Of a DNA stretch of 64,000 nucleotides, positions 25,678 through 35,006 are shown in pieces. Position numbers and translations under genes: made by a program. Each line of letters starts with the position of its first letter. Positions within the stretch are counted from its first letter, which is position 1. The notes beneath the pieces were generated by a model that was given only the letters and a program-made list of their open reading frames with translations, ran no database searches and was not told the DNA's origin. The DNA is from Streptomyces sp. NBC_00414 (GTDB lineage Bacteria; Actinomycetota; Actinomycetes; Streptomycetales; Streptomycetaceae), in assembly GCF_036038375.1 (NCBI RefSeq), contig NZ_CP107935.1, forward strand, positions 9,796,001-9,860,000, in the 5' to 3' direction.

Positions 25678-25894
25678 ACGAAGCATCCTCGCAGACGGCG
25701 GGCCGTCGCCGCGGGCCGAGGACCTCACGGCCCGGGCCGGTGCACGGCTGTCCGGGGGCCGCGCCGGAACCGGCCGCCGAGCCCGAACATCTCCGGCCCG
25801 GCCCGCCACGTCCCGGCGCCACCGCCCATGACACGGACAAGGGGAGCGGCGACGCGTGGGGGCCGACCGCAGGCGGCCCCAATAGGCTGACCGG

Positions 25895-26737
25895 ATGGAT
25901 CAGGATGAACGGCTGCTTCATTCGTCCTCGTTCGGCGCGGCCGCGGTCGCCTACGCCGAGCACCGTCCGGACTACGCGCAGGCCGCCGTGCGCTGGGCGC
26001 TCGAACCCGCGCCCGGCCCGCGCGTGCTCGACCTCGGGGCCGGCACCGGCAAGCTGACCGCCACTTTGGTCGCGACGGGTGCCGAGGCCGTCGCGGTCGA
26101 GCCCGACCCCGCGATGCTGACCGAGCTGCGCCGCTCGCTGCCGGGGACCCGCGCCCTGCCCGGCAGCGCCGAGGCGATCCCGCTGCCTGACGCGTCCGTC
26201 GACGCCGTGCTGGCCGGCAACGCCATGCACTGGTTCGACATGGCGGTCGCGGGTCCCGAGATCGCCAGGGTCCTCGCACCCGGCGGCATCCTGGCCGGTC
26301 TGTGGAACGTCATGGACGACCAGGTGGAGTGGGTCTCCGGGCTCGCGCGGGTCAGCGGGAGCGCGGCCATCGGCCCACGTGACACGCCCGCCGCCTGGCG
26401 CGCCGAGACGGCCGACACGCACCTGCCGAATGCCGAGACGCACCTGCCGGACGCCGACATGCGCCTGCCGGAGACCGGCAACCACCTTCCGAATACCGGC
26501 GGGCCCGCCCGGTTCGGCTCGCCCGAGCAGGCCGAGTTCCCGCACGGACAGCGCCGTACCGCCGAGACGCTCGTCGCGACTCTCGCGACGCGCGCGGGAA
26601 TGCTGGTCATGCCGGAACAGGAACGACAGGCCACGCCGGGCCGGATCCGCGCCTTCCTCGCGGGCCGACCGGAGACCGCCCGCGGCGAGTTCACCCTCCC
26701 GATGCTGACCGGCGTACTGCGCGTCCGGCGACTGTGA
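25895..26737 (+). CDS. Class I SAM-dependent methyltransferase with inserted heptapeptide repeats
   Basis: A 280-residue methyltransferase of the UbiE/COQ5-like (Methyltransf_11) type. The SAM-binding motif I VLDLGAGTGKLT is at residues 44-55, the acidic residue ending the next strand is in VAVEPDPAML, and the motif near NAMHWFDM follows. The substrate is unknown. Residues 174-201 contain four copies of a heptapeptide around xxHLPxx, not expected in the family, probably a surface loop between the core and the C-terminal helices. Confidence 0.85.
   Translation: MDQDERLLHSSSFGAAAVAYAEHRPDYAQAAVRWALEPAPGPRVLDLGAGTGKLTATLVATGAEAVAVEPDPAMLTELRRSLPGTRALPGSAEAIPLPDASVDAVLAGNAMHWFDMAVAGPEIARVLAPGGILAGLWNVMDDQVEWVSGLARVSGSAAIGPRDTPAAWRAETADTHLPNAETHLPDADMRLPETGNHLPNTGGPARFGSPEQAEFPHGQRRTAETLVATLATRAGMLVMPEQERQATPGRIRAFLAGRPETARGEFTLPMLTGVLRVRRL
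26414..26497 (+). repeat. In-frame 21-bp repeat (four units) in the methyltransferase
   Basis: Four 21-base units encode DTHLPNA, ETHLPDA, DMRLPET and GNHLPNT (residues 174-201). The unit length keeps the frame, so copy number could vary between strains without inactivating the gene. Confidence 0.85.
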
Positions 26738-26814
26738 AACACCACGTCGGCACCCGGGCCCGAGGGCCTGCACGCCTCAGACCCGGCAGGACCGCACACC
26801 TCACCACCACCTCC

Positions 26815-26841
26815 GGCCCCACCGCTCCTTGCGGCGGGGCC
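26815..26841. terminator. Candidate bidirectional terminator hairpin
   Basis: GGCCCC at 26815-26820 pairs with GGGGCC at 26836-26841; inside, CCGC pairs with GCGG around a TCCTT loop, with one A/C mismatch. It lies between the convergent methyltransferase and ABC permease genes. No long T-tract follows, as is usual in streptomycetes. Confidence 0.5.
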
Positions 26842-26889
26842 ACAGGCCTCTGATCCCGACTTCCGATCCCGGCTCACGATCCAGGCTTC

Positions 26890-29337
26890 CTATTCGGTGC
26901 GCAGAGCCGTGGTGGTCCGGGCCCTGGCGGCCCAGCCTGCGGGCAGGAGCGCACCCACGGTGGCGATCAGCAGACCGCCGAGAGTGAGCGGGAGCAGTTC
27001 GGCCCCGTGGTAGACGGCGAGGACGGAACCGGGGAGGCGGAGTCCCACGCTGTCGCCCATCGCGGGGAGGACCCAGCCGTGCAGGGCCACGCCGAGCGGC
27101 ACGCCCAGCGCGCCCGCGACCAGTGCGGTCACGACGACCGAGGTGAGGACCATCGCGACGGTCTGCCGGGGCGTCATGCCGAGCGCCTTGTGGACACCGA
27201 TCTCGCGGACGCGCTCGCGGGTGTCGAGCAGCACACCGTTCAGCACGCCGAGCGCGGCGACGGCGACGAGCATCAGCGTGAGGAACACGGACAGGGCGTT
27301 GAGCGTGAGGACCATGTCGCTGCCGCCGCCGAGTCCACCGGCCTGGGCGGTGGCGCCCAGCGGTGCCAGGCTTTTGTTCAGCGTGTCGACGTACCCCGTC
27401 ACATCGGTGCCTGACGTGACCGCGATGTGATGGCTCGTCTCCGTCAGATCGGGACGGGCGGCCGTGAGGGTCGAGACGTCGGTGAGGACCTGCATACCGT
27501 CGTTACGGGGGTCGAGAACCTCGCCGACGATCCGGACCGTGACCGGCGCGGCCAGACCGTCCAAGGTGACCGTGTCGCCGACGCGGGTGCCGGTGGCGGC
27601 CAGGAAGGGGGTCGGGACCACAGCCTCGCCGGGCTTGTCGTTGCTGGGCTCGTCGACGCCCGGCCGGTCGATCCAGCGGCCCGAGACCATCGTGTAGCCG
27701 CCCCAGGAGGCGTCGCCGGTGAAGGCCACCACGTCGACGGTGCCGGTCAGGCCGGACACGGTCGCCCGCACCGTCGCGGCGCTGTAGTACCTCCCGGTTC
27801 CGTCGGCGGCCCTGACGGCCGCGGCGACCGCGGCGGGATCGGCCTTGGGCTGCTGCTTGGAGCCGGAGCCGGAGCCGGAGTCGGGACCGGAACCGGAGTC
27901 GGGACCAGGGCCTTGCGGTCCTTGCGGTTCTTGAAGCCCCGAGGGCCCGAAGTCCGGCAAGGGCGCGGGCACGACGACATCGGCGACGTCGTGTGCCTTG
28001 GCCCGCATCACCTGGCCGAGCGAGGCGCTCATCCCCACGGTGAACGTGACGGCGACGGTGCCGAACAGGATCGCCGTGCCCATGGCCAGTGCACGGGCGG
28101 GCCGCGCGAAGGGCCGGGCCAGACCCAGCGCGACCGGCTGCGACAACGGCAGCCGTCCGGCGAGGCGGGCCGCCCACCGGCCGCGCCCCGCCGAAGCGGT
28201 ACGTCCGACGGCGAGCGCGTCGACCGTACGCAGCCGGCCGGCCCGCCAGGCGCTCGCCCAAGCGGTCAGCGCCACCAGGCCGAGCACCCCGGCGATCACC
28301 GTCAGGTCCACCCAGGGGACGACGGCCAGGGCCGAGGTGCCGTAGACCTCCTCGGTCTCGGCCATCACGGGGACGGCAAGCACGTGACCGACGGGGACAC
28401 CGAGGGCCGTGCCGGCGGCGGCCGGGACCAACGCCTGACCCACGTACGCCCGCACGACCTGGGCCGGGGTGAAGCCGACGGCCTTGAGGACGCCGATGCG
28501 GCGCGTGCCCGCGCCGACGGCGGACGCGACGACGTTGCCGACGACGAGCGCCGACATGACCAGCCCCAGGGCGCCGAACGCCATGAGGAACGGGACGTAG
28601 AGGGCGGTGTCCTGCTCGGCGTTCCGCTTGACGGTGAGCCATGACTGTCCGCCGACGGCGGCTCCCGGTGGCAGGGGTTTCTTCACGGCCCTGCCACCCG
28701 CGGCGACCTGCGCCGCGGTGCCGGCGTCGGTGAAGCGGTAGAGCATCTGGTAGCCGCCGCTGCCGGGCGCGGTGAGCGCGGCCATCCGGGACGGGAGCAC
28801 CCAGGCGTCGGCGGTCCGTGTGACCGATCGGGCCACCCCGACCACCGTCAGCGTCGGTCCGCCGGACAGACCGGGGAAGCTGATCTTCATGCCCATGGTC
28901 GCGAGGAGCGAGGAGTCGGCGGACAGCACGATCTCGCCGGAGTGCGTGGGCCACCGCCCGTCGAGCAGTGCCACCTCGTCCACGTCCCGGCCGGGATCGC
29001 TCCGGCCGACCACGGTCATCGGCCATCCGGGGCCCGCCCCGTCGGACCGCGGGGTGACCGTCGCCGTACGGAACGGCCCCGCCGCACCGCTCACTCCCTC
29101 GGCGGCCTCGGACTTCGCCAACTGCCCGGCACTCACCTTGTCCGCGTCGAACTCCACGGACAGATGAGCACCGTGCTGCTCGGCGAAGGCGTCGCCGAAG
29201 GGCGCGCCGGACACCACGAGCAGCGATCCGCCGAGGACGGAGGCGGCCACCGCCATCATCGTGGCGAGCCCGATCACCAGCGTCTGTACCCGGCGTCGTC
29301 CCACTCCCGAGCGCACCACCCTGCCCAGCGCGCTCAC
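26890..29337 (-). CDS. FtsX-like ABC transporter permease (MacB-type)
   Basis: An 815-residue membrane protein with two FtsX domains. One hydrophobic segment is at the N-terminus (about 18-38), three lie in the middle (about 235-365), another near 420-440 and three at the C-terminus (about 680-805), separated by two large extracellular parts. The second extracellular part includes a low-complexity linker rich in QGP and SGS steps (about residues 465-500). Such permeases pair with a MacB/LolD-type ATPase for export of antimicrobial peptides, lipoproteins or signals, by a mechanical rather than channel mechanism. Its start overlaps the ATPase stop by four bases. Confidence 0.9.
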   Translation of the reverse strand: MSALGRVVRSGVGRRRVQTLVIGLATMMAVAASVLGGSLLVVSGAPFGDAFAEQHGAHLSVEFDADKVSAGQLAKSEAAEGVSGAAGPFRTATVTPRSDGAGPGWPMTVVGRSDPGRDVDEVALLDGRWPTHSGEIVLSADSSLLATMGMKISFPGLSGGPTLTVVGVARSVTRTADAWVLPSRMAALTAPGSGGYQMLYRFTDAGTAAQVAAGGRAVKKPLPPGAAVGGQSWLTVKRNAEQDTALYVPFLMAFGALGLVMSALVVGNVVASAVGAGTRRIGVLKAVGFTPAQVVRAYVGQALVPAAAGTALGVPVGHVLAVPVMAETEEVYGTSALAVVPWVDLTVIAGVLGLVALTAWASAWRAGRLRTVDALAVGRTASAGRGRWAARLAGRLPLSQPVALGLARPFARPARALAMGTAILFGTVAVTFTVGMSASLGQVMRAKAHDVADVVVPAPLPDFGPSGLQEPQGPQGPGPDSGSGPDSGSGSGSKQQPKADPAAVAAAVRAADGTGRYYSAATVRATVSGLTGTVDVVAFTGDASWGGYTMVSGRWIDRPGVDEPSNDKPGEAVVPTPFLAATGTRVGDTVTLDGLAAPVTVRIVGEVLDPRNDGMQVLTDVSTLTAARPDLTETSHHIAVTSGTDVTGYVDTLNKSLAPLGATAQAGGLGGGSDMVLTLNALSVFLTLMLVAVAALGVLNGVLLDTRERVREIGVHKALGMTPRQTVAMVLTSVVVTALVAGALGVPLGVALHGWVLPAMGDSVGLRLPGSVLAVYHGAELLPLTLGGLLIATVGALLPAGWAARARTTTALRTE

Positions 29338-30101
29338 CGGGTGACCTCCGGCGTGACGGACGGCGAGGTGACGGCCTGCGAGGTGACGATGGGGGCGGAG
29401 ACGGTGTCCGTGGGGAAGGCCCGCGAGCGGACGTCCTCGGTGATCCGGCCGTCGGCGATCCGGACCGTCCGGTTCGTGCAGGACCGGGCCAGAGTCAGGT
29501 CGTGGGTGACCACGACGACGGTCTGGCCCTCGGAGTTGAGGTCGGTGAGCAGCCTGCTGACGTCCTGTCCGGCCGCCGTGTCCAGCGCCCCGGTCGGCTC
29601 GTCGGCCAGGAGCAGCGCCGGTCGGTTCATCAACGCCCTTGCCACCGCGACGCGTTGGCGCTCACCGCCGGACAGCCGCCCCGGGTGGGCGCGGGCGTGC
29701 CGGTCGATGCCCAGCAGCTCCAGGAGTTCCGCCGCCCGACGGCCCGCCTCGCCGCGGGCCATGCCCGCGAGGCGGGCGGGCAGGACCACGTTGTCGGTGA
29801 CGGTCAGATCGTCGAGCAGGTTGAAGAACTGGAAGACCATGCCGACCTTCGACCGCCGGTAGAGCGCCGATCCGGCCTCGCCCAGCCGGTCCACCCGCAC
29901 CCCGTCCACGGTGACGGTCCCCGTGTCGGGCCGGTCCAGGCCCGCGATCAGGTTGAGCAGCGTGGACTTGCCGCTGCCGGAAGGTCCGAGGACCGCGACG
30001 GCCTCGCCGGGCCGCACGGTCAGCGACACCTCGTGCAGAGCGGGCGGGCCGTCGTCGTACCGGCGGCTCACCTCGCACAGTTCGATCACCGGCATGGTCA
30101 C
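29334..30101 (-). CDS. ABC transporter ATPase (MacB/LolD type)
   Basis: A 255-residue ATPase. Walker A GPSGSGKST, Q-loop in VFQFFNLLDDLTV, signature LSGGERQRVAVARAL, Walker B LLLADEPTGALD and the switch His in VVVVTHD are all present. The C-terminal tail is Thr/Val/Ser-rich. I place the start at GTG 30101, six bases after GAGGAG; the ATG two codons later lies 12 bases from that site. It works with the coupled FtsX-like permease. A two-component system is transcribed divergently, the usual arrangement for transporters induced by their substrate. Confidence 0.9.
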   Translation of the reverse strand: MTMPVIELCEVSRRYDDGPPALHEVSLTVRPGEAVAVLGPSGSGKSTLLNLIAGLDRPDTGTVTVDGVRVDRLGEAGSALYRRSKVGMVFQFFNLLDDLTVTDNVVLPARLAGMARGEAGRRAAELLELLGIDRHARAHPGRLSGGERQRVAVARALMNRPALLLADEPTGALDTAAGQDVSRLLTDLNSEGQTVVVVTHDLTLARSCTNRTVRIADGRITEDVRSRAFPTDTVSAPIVTSQAVTSPSVTPEVTR

Positions 30102-30238
30102 GAAAAGCTCCTCGGGTACGGGCACTTGTGCAGCGGCACGTGGAAAAGGGCACCCGGAACGGGTGGTCGGTGTGTGGCGGTCGGCTGCGTGAACGCTAGG
30201 AGCGGACCCGGCCCGCACGCGTCGCCCGCCCGAACCCA

Positions 30239-30276
30239 TTGAGGTACCGCGCTGGGACGACGCGGCCGGCACCTCA
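30239..30276. promoter_or_regulatory. Interrupted inverted repeat between the ABC exporter and two-component genes
   Basis: TGAGGT (near 30240) is complementary to ACCTCA (near 30270), with an inner CCGCG/CGCGG pair, in the 216-base divergent region. A second sign is the direct repeat GATGTA near 30284 and 30297. Either could be a binding site of the NarL-type regulator; neither is proven. Confidence 0.3.
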
Positions 30277-30317
30277 TCCCTGCGATGTAGGCGGGTGATG
30301 TATCCGGAGCGGCGGGA

Positions 30318-31706
30318 ATGACCACCGGGAGGGACTCCCCGGGCCCGTACGGCGGAGAGAATGAACCGGTGATCGACGTACGCACGACGCTGGAGCGGCT
30401 GCGGGAGGGCGCCCGCCGGACGGTCCGCGACGCGCTGCTGCCGAGCGGTCCACCGCTGCGGCCCACCCGGCGCCCCTGGCAGTTCGACACGCTGGTGGCA
30501 CTGGCGCTCGGAATCACCACCGTCTACTACGGCATCGACAACGCCGACAACGTCGTGGTGCGTGAGATCGCGCCCGGCGTGGCGATCGTCGTACCGCGCC
30601 CGTCCGGCCCAGGCGGCCTGGCCTTCATGGTGACCCTCGCGGTCGTCGCCTCCGGCGCCCTGGTGCTGCGCCGCCGCTACCCGCTCGCCGTGCTGTGCGT
30701 CGTGACGGCCGCGACCCTGGCCACCCCGCACAGCGTCTCGCGGCTGACCTTCTACGCGTACGTCATCGCCGTCTACAGCGCCGCCGTCTACAGCCCGTAC
30801 CGGGTGGCGACCCTGGCGGCGCTGCCGGTGTCGATCGTTCTGGTCGGCACCTCGGGGAACTCGGTGACACCGATCGTCCCCAACGAGTACGTCGCCCTGC
30901 TGATCCTGGCCCCGATGGCCGTGGCCGCCGTCGGCCTGCGCACCTGGAAGCTCCGTACCGACGAGGGCCGTACGCGGCTCTCCGCCCTGGAACGCGAACA
31001 GGCCGAGGCGCTGCGCCGGGCCGTCGAGCACGAGCGGGCCAGGATCGCCCGCGAACTGCACGACGTCGTCACGCACAACGTCAGCGTGATGATCATCCAG
31101 GCCGGTGCCGCTCGCAAGATCATGAGAACCTCCCCCGAACAGGCCGGTGAGGCACTGCTCGCCGTCGAGGCGGGCGGACGCGCGGCCATGACCGAACTGC
31201 GCCACGTCATGGGACTGCTCACCATGGCCGACGAGGGCCAAGGGACGTACGGAGATGCGGAGTTGGCCGATCCGGCGGCGGAGCTGGCCCCGCAACCCGG
31301 CCTGGACCAGCTGGAAACGCTGCTCGGACGGGTCCGGGACACCGGGCTGTCCGTCGCCCTGACCGTGACAGGACCGCCCCGCCCGCTCCCGCCAGGCCTC
31401 GAACTCGCCGCCTACCGCGTGGTCCAGGAAGCCCTGACCAACACCGTGAAGCACGCGTCCGGCGCCACCGCCGCCGTGACCGTCGAATACGGCCCGGAAC
31501 GGCTCCGGGTGGAAGTCACCGACACCGGGGGACACCCGGGCGCGAGCGCGGCCACCGGAAGCGGCCGCGGCCTGATCGGCCTGCGCGAACGCCTCGCCGT
31601 GCATGACGGAACCCTGAACACCGGCCGGCGCCTGACCGGCGGATACCGTGTGGAGGCCCAGATCCCCCTGGAGACAGTCCCCTTGGAGACACCGTGGACA
31701 CCGTGA
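30318..31706 (+). CDS. Sensor histidine kinase, NarL-type system (HisKA_3)
   Basis: A 462-residue membrane kinase. About five hydrophobic segments (residues 55-70, 95-120, 122-140, 145-165 and 190-205) precede the dimerisation domain, where the phosphoacceptor His is in ARIARELHDVVTHNVSVMIIQAG. The ATPase domain has the N-box-like YRVVQEALTNTVKHA and the G-box GSGRGLIGLRERL. It has little extracellular sequence, as in intramembrane-sensing kinases. ATG 30318 is preceded by GGAG; GTG 30369 is an alternative. It overlaps the response regulator gene and faces the ABC exporter. Confidence 0.92.
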   Translation: MTTGRDSPGPYGGENEPVIDVRTTLERLREGARRTVRDALLPSGPPLRPTRRPWQFDTLVALALGITTVYYGIDNADNVVVREIAPGVAIVVPRPSGPGGLAFMVTLAVVASGALVLRRRYPLAVLCVVTAATLATPHSVSRLTFYAYVIAVYSAAVYSPYRVATLAALPVSIVLVGTSGNSVTPIVPNEYVALLILAPMAVAAVGLRTWKLRTDEGRTRLSALEREQAEALRRAVEHERARIARELHDVVTHNVSVMIIQAGAARKIMRTSPEQAGEALLAVEAGGRAAMTELRHVMGLLTMADEGQGTYGDAELADPAAELAPQPGLDQLETLLGRVRDTGLSVALTVTGPPRPLPPGLELAAYRVVQEALTNTVKHASGATAAVTVEYGPERLRVEVTDTGGHPGASAATGSGRGLIGLRERLAVHDGTLNTGRRLTGGYRVEAQIPLETVPLETPWTP

Positions 31707-32416
31707 CCGAGCCGCTGCGGGTGCTCCTCGCCGACGACCAGACCCTGGTCCGTACCGGATTCCGGCTGATCCTCGGCGCCGACGGCATCGACGTCGTCGC
31801 CGAGGCCACCAACGGGACCGAAGCGGTCGAAGCGGTCCGCCGCACCCGGCCCGACGTGGTCCTGATGGACGTCCGGATGCCCGAGATGGACGGCCTGGAA
31901 GCAACCCGCCGTATCCTCACCGGCGGCCAGGGCGAACCCCGCGTCATCATCCTGACCACCTTCGACCTCGACCGGTACGTCTACGCGGCACTGTCCGCCG
32001 GAGCCAGCGGCTTCCTCCTCAAGGACGTCACCCCCGAGCAGCTGACCGCGGCCATCCGCACGGTCCGTACCGGCGACGCCCTTCTCGCGCCCGCCATCAC
32101 CCGCCGCCTCGTGCAGAGGTTCACCCGGCAAGGCGGCGACACCGCCGCCCTCCACCGCGACCTCGCCTCGCTGACCCCGCGCGAACTGGAGGTCCTGGGC
32201 CTGCTGGCCCAAGGACTGAGCAACGCCGAACTCGCCGGCCGCCTCCACCTGGCCGAGACGACCGTCAAGACGCACGTCGCCCGCATCCTCGCCAAACTCG
32301 GACTCCGCGACCGCGTCCAGGCCGTCATCGTCGCCTACGAGACGGGACTGGTCAGCGTCGGAGCGCACGAGGCCGCCCGACAGCCCACCGAGCGGACGCA
32401 GACCGAGCACACGTAG
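31694..32416 (+). CDS. NarL/FixJ family response regulator
   Basis: A 240-residue regulator. The receiver has the acidic pair in LLADDQTLVR, the phosphoacceptor Asp in VVLMDVRMPEMDG, and the conserved Thr and Lys (ILTTFD, LLKDV). The LuxR-type helix-turn-helix is LTPRELEVLGLLAQGLSNAELAGRL with TTVKTHVARILAKLGLRDR. The start overlaps the kinase gene, and a GTG three codons on is also possible. It probably controls the divergent ABC exporter operon. Confidence 0.93.
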   Translation: MDTVTEPLRVLLADDQTLVRTGFRLILGADGIDVVAEATNGTEAVEAVRRTRPDVVLMDVRMPEMDGLEATRRILTGGQGEPRVIILTTFDLDRYVYAALSAGASGFLLKDVTPEQLTAAIRTVRTGDALLAPAITRRLVQRFTRQGGDTAALHRDLASLTPRELEVLGLLAQGLSNAELAGRLHLAETTVKTHVARILAKLGLRDRVQAVIVAYETGLVSVGAHEAARQPTERTQTEHT

Positions 32417-32497
32417 GCCGACCAGACGTACACCGAGGGGGCATGGGCCGAGCAGACACGGCCGAAGCCGAGACGTGGATCCGACGAGGGAGCACAC

Positions 32498-34948
32498 ATG
32501 GAGATCCGGAGCCTGACCCGTACCGAAGCGGAGCGCCGCGCGGAGCTGCTGACGGTGCTGCGGTACGACGTGGCCATCGACCTCACCGGCCTGCCCGACG
32601 GGCCGGAGGTCCGGTGCGTGTCCACCGTGACCTTCATCTGCCGTGAACCGGGCGCGGAGACCTTCGTGGACTGCGCGGCCCAGGTGGTGAGCGCGACACT
32701 GAACGGCGAAACCCTCACTCCCACCGGGGACGGACGGATACCCCTGCCCGCACCGGCCGGCCACAACGTGCTGCGCGTGGAGAGCGTCCAGGCGGACACG
32801 GCCACGGGCGAGGGCGTCCACAAGGCGACCGACCCCGCGGACGGCGAGGTCTATGTGTGGATGAGCTTCGAACCGGACGAGGCCCGGTTCGTCTGGGCGT
32901 GCTTCGACCAGCCCGACCTCAAGGCCCCGCACGCCTTCACCGTCACGGCCCCGCCCGGCTGGACCGTCACCGGCAACTCCGGCGACCCGCGCGTCGAGGA
33001 GCTGGACTCGGCCCGCCGCTGGACCTTCCCGGACACCCCGCCCCTGTCCGTCTACAACACCGTCATCAACGCGGGCCCCTTCCACGAGATCCGGCGCGAG
33101 GCCGACGGCCACGACCTGGGCCTCTACACCCGGCGCTCCCTCGCTCCGGTCCTCGAACGCGACGCCGACGACATCTTCACCTTCACCCGCCAGGGCCTCG
33201 CCTTCTTCGGCGAGGTCTTCGGGATGCCGTTCCCGCAGCGCACGTACAACCAGGTGTTCGTGCCGGAGTTCGGCGGGGCGATGGAGAACTACGGCTGCGT
33301 GACCTGGTCGGACGGCTTTCTGCGGCGGGCGGCGCCGACACCCGCCGAGCAGGAGCTGCTCGCGAAGGTGCTGCTGCACGAGATGGCGCACATGTGGTTC
33401 GGCAACATCGTCACCATGCGCTGGTGGGACGACCTCTGGCTGAACGAGGCCTTCGCTGAGTTCGCCTGCCACTGGGCCGCCGAGCGCGCCACCCGGTACA
33501 CCGACGCGTGGGCGGGGCACCTGGCGGGCGGCAAGCTGAAGGCGTACCTGTCCGATCAGGGACCCGTCTCGCACCCGATCCACCAGCCCATCCACGATGT
33601 CGCGCAGGCCGCGTCGATCTTCGACAACATCACCTATCCCAAGGGTGCCTCCGTCCTCCAGCAGCTCATGACGTTTGTCGGCGAAGAGCGTTTCAGGGCG
33701 GGCATGAGCGCCTACTTCGCGCGCCACGCGTGGGGGAGTGCCACGCTCCAGGATCTGATCGACGCACTCTCCGAGGCCAGTGGCCGGGACCTGGACGCCT
33801 GGCGTGCGGCCTGGCTCGCGACGGCGGGCACCGACCGCTTCACCCTGGAACGCGACGGCGACTCCGTCACGCTGGTGGCCGCGGACACGCCACGCCCGCA
33901 GGTGCTCGCGGTGGGCGCGTACGCGAGGAAGGGCGAGTCCCTCGAACGCACGGCGCTGGTACGGGTCGAGGTGACGGGAACCCGCACGCCGGTCACCGGT
34001 CTGCCGCCCGAGGCGGACCTCGACGTCCTGCTGATCAACGACGAGGACCTGACCTTCGCCACCACCCGTCCCGACCCCACGGCCAGGGACGCCTTCTTCC
34101 GGGCGGCGGCGCACCTGCCCACCGCCATCTCCCGGGGCGTGGCCACGGCGACCGTGTGGGACATGCTCACCAACGGCGAGGCCACGGCGGCGGAGGCCGG
34201 ACGGTCCATCACCGCGGTCCTCACCGCCGAGACGTCCGACGCCGTGATCGAGCCCTGTCTGAACCTCGCCGCGAGCATCGCCGAGCTGTGGGCGCCGCCC
34301 GGCGAACGTGCCGGACTGACGGCGGCGGTGGCGACCGCCTGCCGCCGTCTGGCCACGGACCCCGGCCGCCGCCGGGTCGCCCTGCGCGGCCTGGCCCGCA
34401 CCGCCGCGAACGCGGACGAGCTGGCCCGGCTCCTCGAACGGGCCGGTGACGACGTGGACCTGCGCTGGCGCGCGCTGGCCCGCGCGGCCGAACTGGGCGG
34501 GGAGGTCGCGTCGGAGACCGCCGTCCTGCTGGCCCACGACCCGGACCCCGACGCCTGGGTCCGCGCCCTCACCGTACGAGCCGCTGTGCCCGACCCCACC
34601 GCGAAGGCAGAGGTCTGGCAGAAGCTCGCGGTGGACCGCGCGGTCCCGCTCAGCTCGGTCGACCAGGTGGCGGCGGCCTTCTGGCGCCCGGACCAGGACG
34701 CCCTGCTGGCGCCGTACACCGAGCGCTACCTGGACCTGATTCCGCACCTGCACCGAGGCGGCATGATCCCGGCGATGGTCTACGCGGGACGGCTCTTCCC
34801 GCCGTACGCCGTCGACCCCACGTACCTCGAAAAGGCCCGGCACGTGTCCCGGGAGGTGGCCCCGGTGGTCCGCAAGACCGTCCTGGAACGCTCGGACGAG
34901 ACAGGGCGGATGCTCCACTCCCGCAGTGGGAGCAAGCCGGTGCGGTGA
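32498..34948 (+). CDS. pepN: Aminopeptidase N, M1 family
   Basis: An 816-residue cytoplasmic zinc aminopeptidase. The exopeptidase motif GGAMENYG lies near residue 258. The zinc site is HEMAH at 294-298 with Glu317 in WLNEAF as the third ligand, the exact HExxH-18-E spacing. The C-terminal half is the helical ERAP1-C-like domain. It removes N-terminal residues from peptides. The length matches other actinobacterial PepN proteins. It appears to be a single-gene unit downstream of the response regulator. Confidence 0.95.
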   Translation: MEIRSLTRTEAERRAELLTVLRYDVAIDLTGLPDGPEVRCVSTVTFICREPGAETFVDCAAQVVSATLNGETLTPTGDGRIPLPAPAGHNVLRVESVQADTATGEGVHKATDPADGEVYVWMSFEPDEARFVWACFDQPDLKAPHAFTVTAPPGWTVTGNSGDPRVEELDSARRWTFPDTPPLSVYNTVINAGPFHEIRREADGHDLGLYTRRSLAPVLERDADDIFTFTRQGLAFFGEVFGMPFPQRTYNQVFVPEFGGAMENYGCVTWSDGFLRRAAPTPAEQELLAKVLLHEMAHMWFGNIVTMRWWDDLWLNEAFAEFACHWAAERATRYTDAWAGHLAGGKLKAYLSDQGPVSHPIHQPIHDVAQAASIFDNITYPKGASVLQQLMTFVGEERFRAGMSAYFARHAWGSATLQDLIDALSEASGRDLDAWRAAWLATAGTDRFTLERDGDSVTLVAADTPRPQVLAVGAYARKGESLERTALVRVEVTGTRTPVTGLPPEADLDVLLINDEDLTFATTRPDPTARDAFFRAAAHLPTAISRGVATATVWDMLTNGEATAAEAGRSITAVLTAETSDAVIEPCLNLAASIAELWAPPGERAGLTAAVATACRRLATDPGRRRVALRGLARTAANADELARLLERAGDDVDLRWRALARAAELGGEVASETAVLLAHDPDPDAWVRALTVRAAVPDPTAKAEVWQKLAVDRAVPLSSVDQVAAAFWRPDQDALLAPYTERYLDLIPHLHRGGMIPAMVYAGRLFPPYAVDPTYLEKARHVSREVAPVVRKTVLERSDETGRMLHSRSGSKPVR

Positions 34949-35006
34949 ACTCGTCGGCCTCCTCGGTCCGGTTCGGGCCCGCGCGGTTCCGGCCGACGGC
35001 GCGCGC

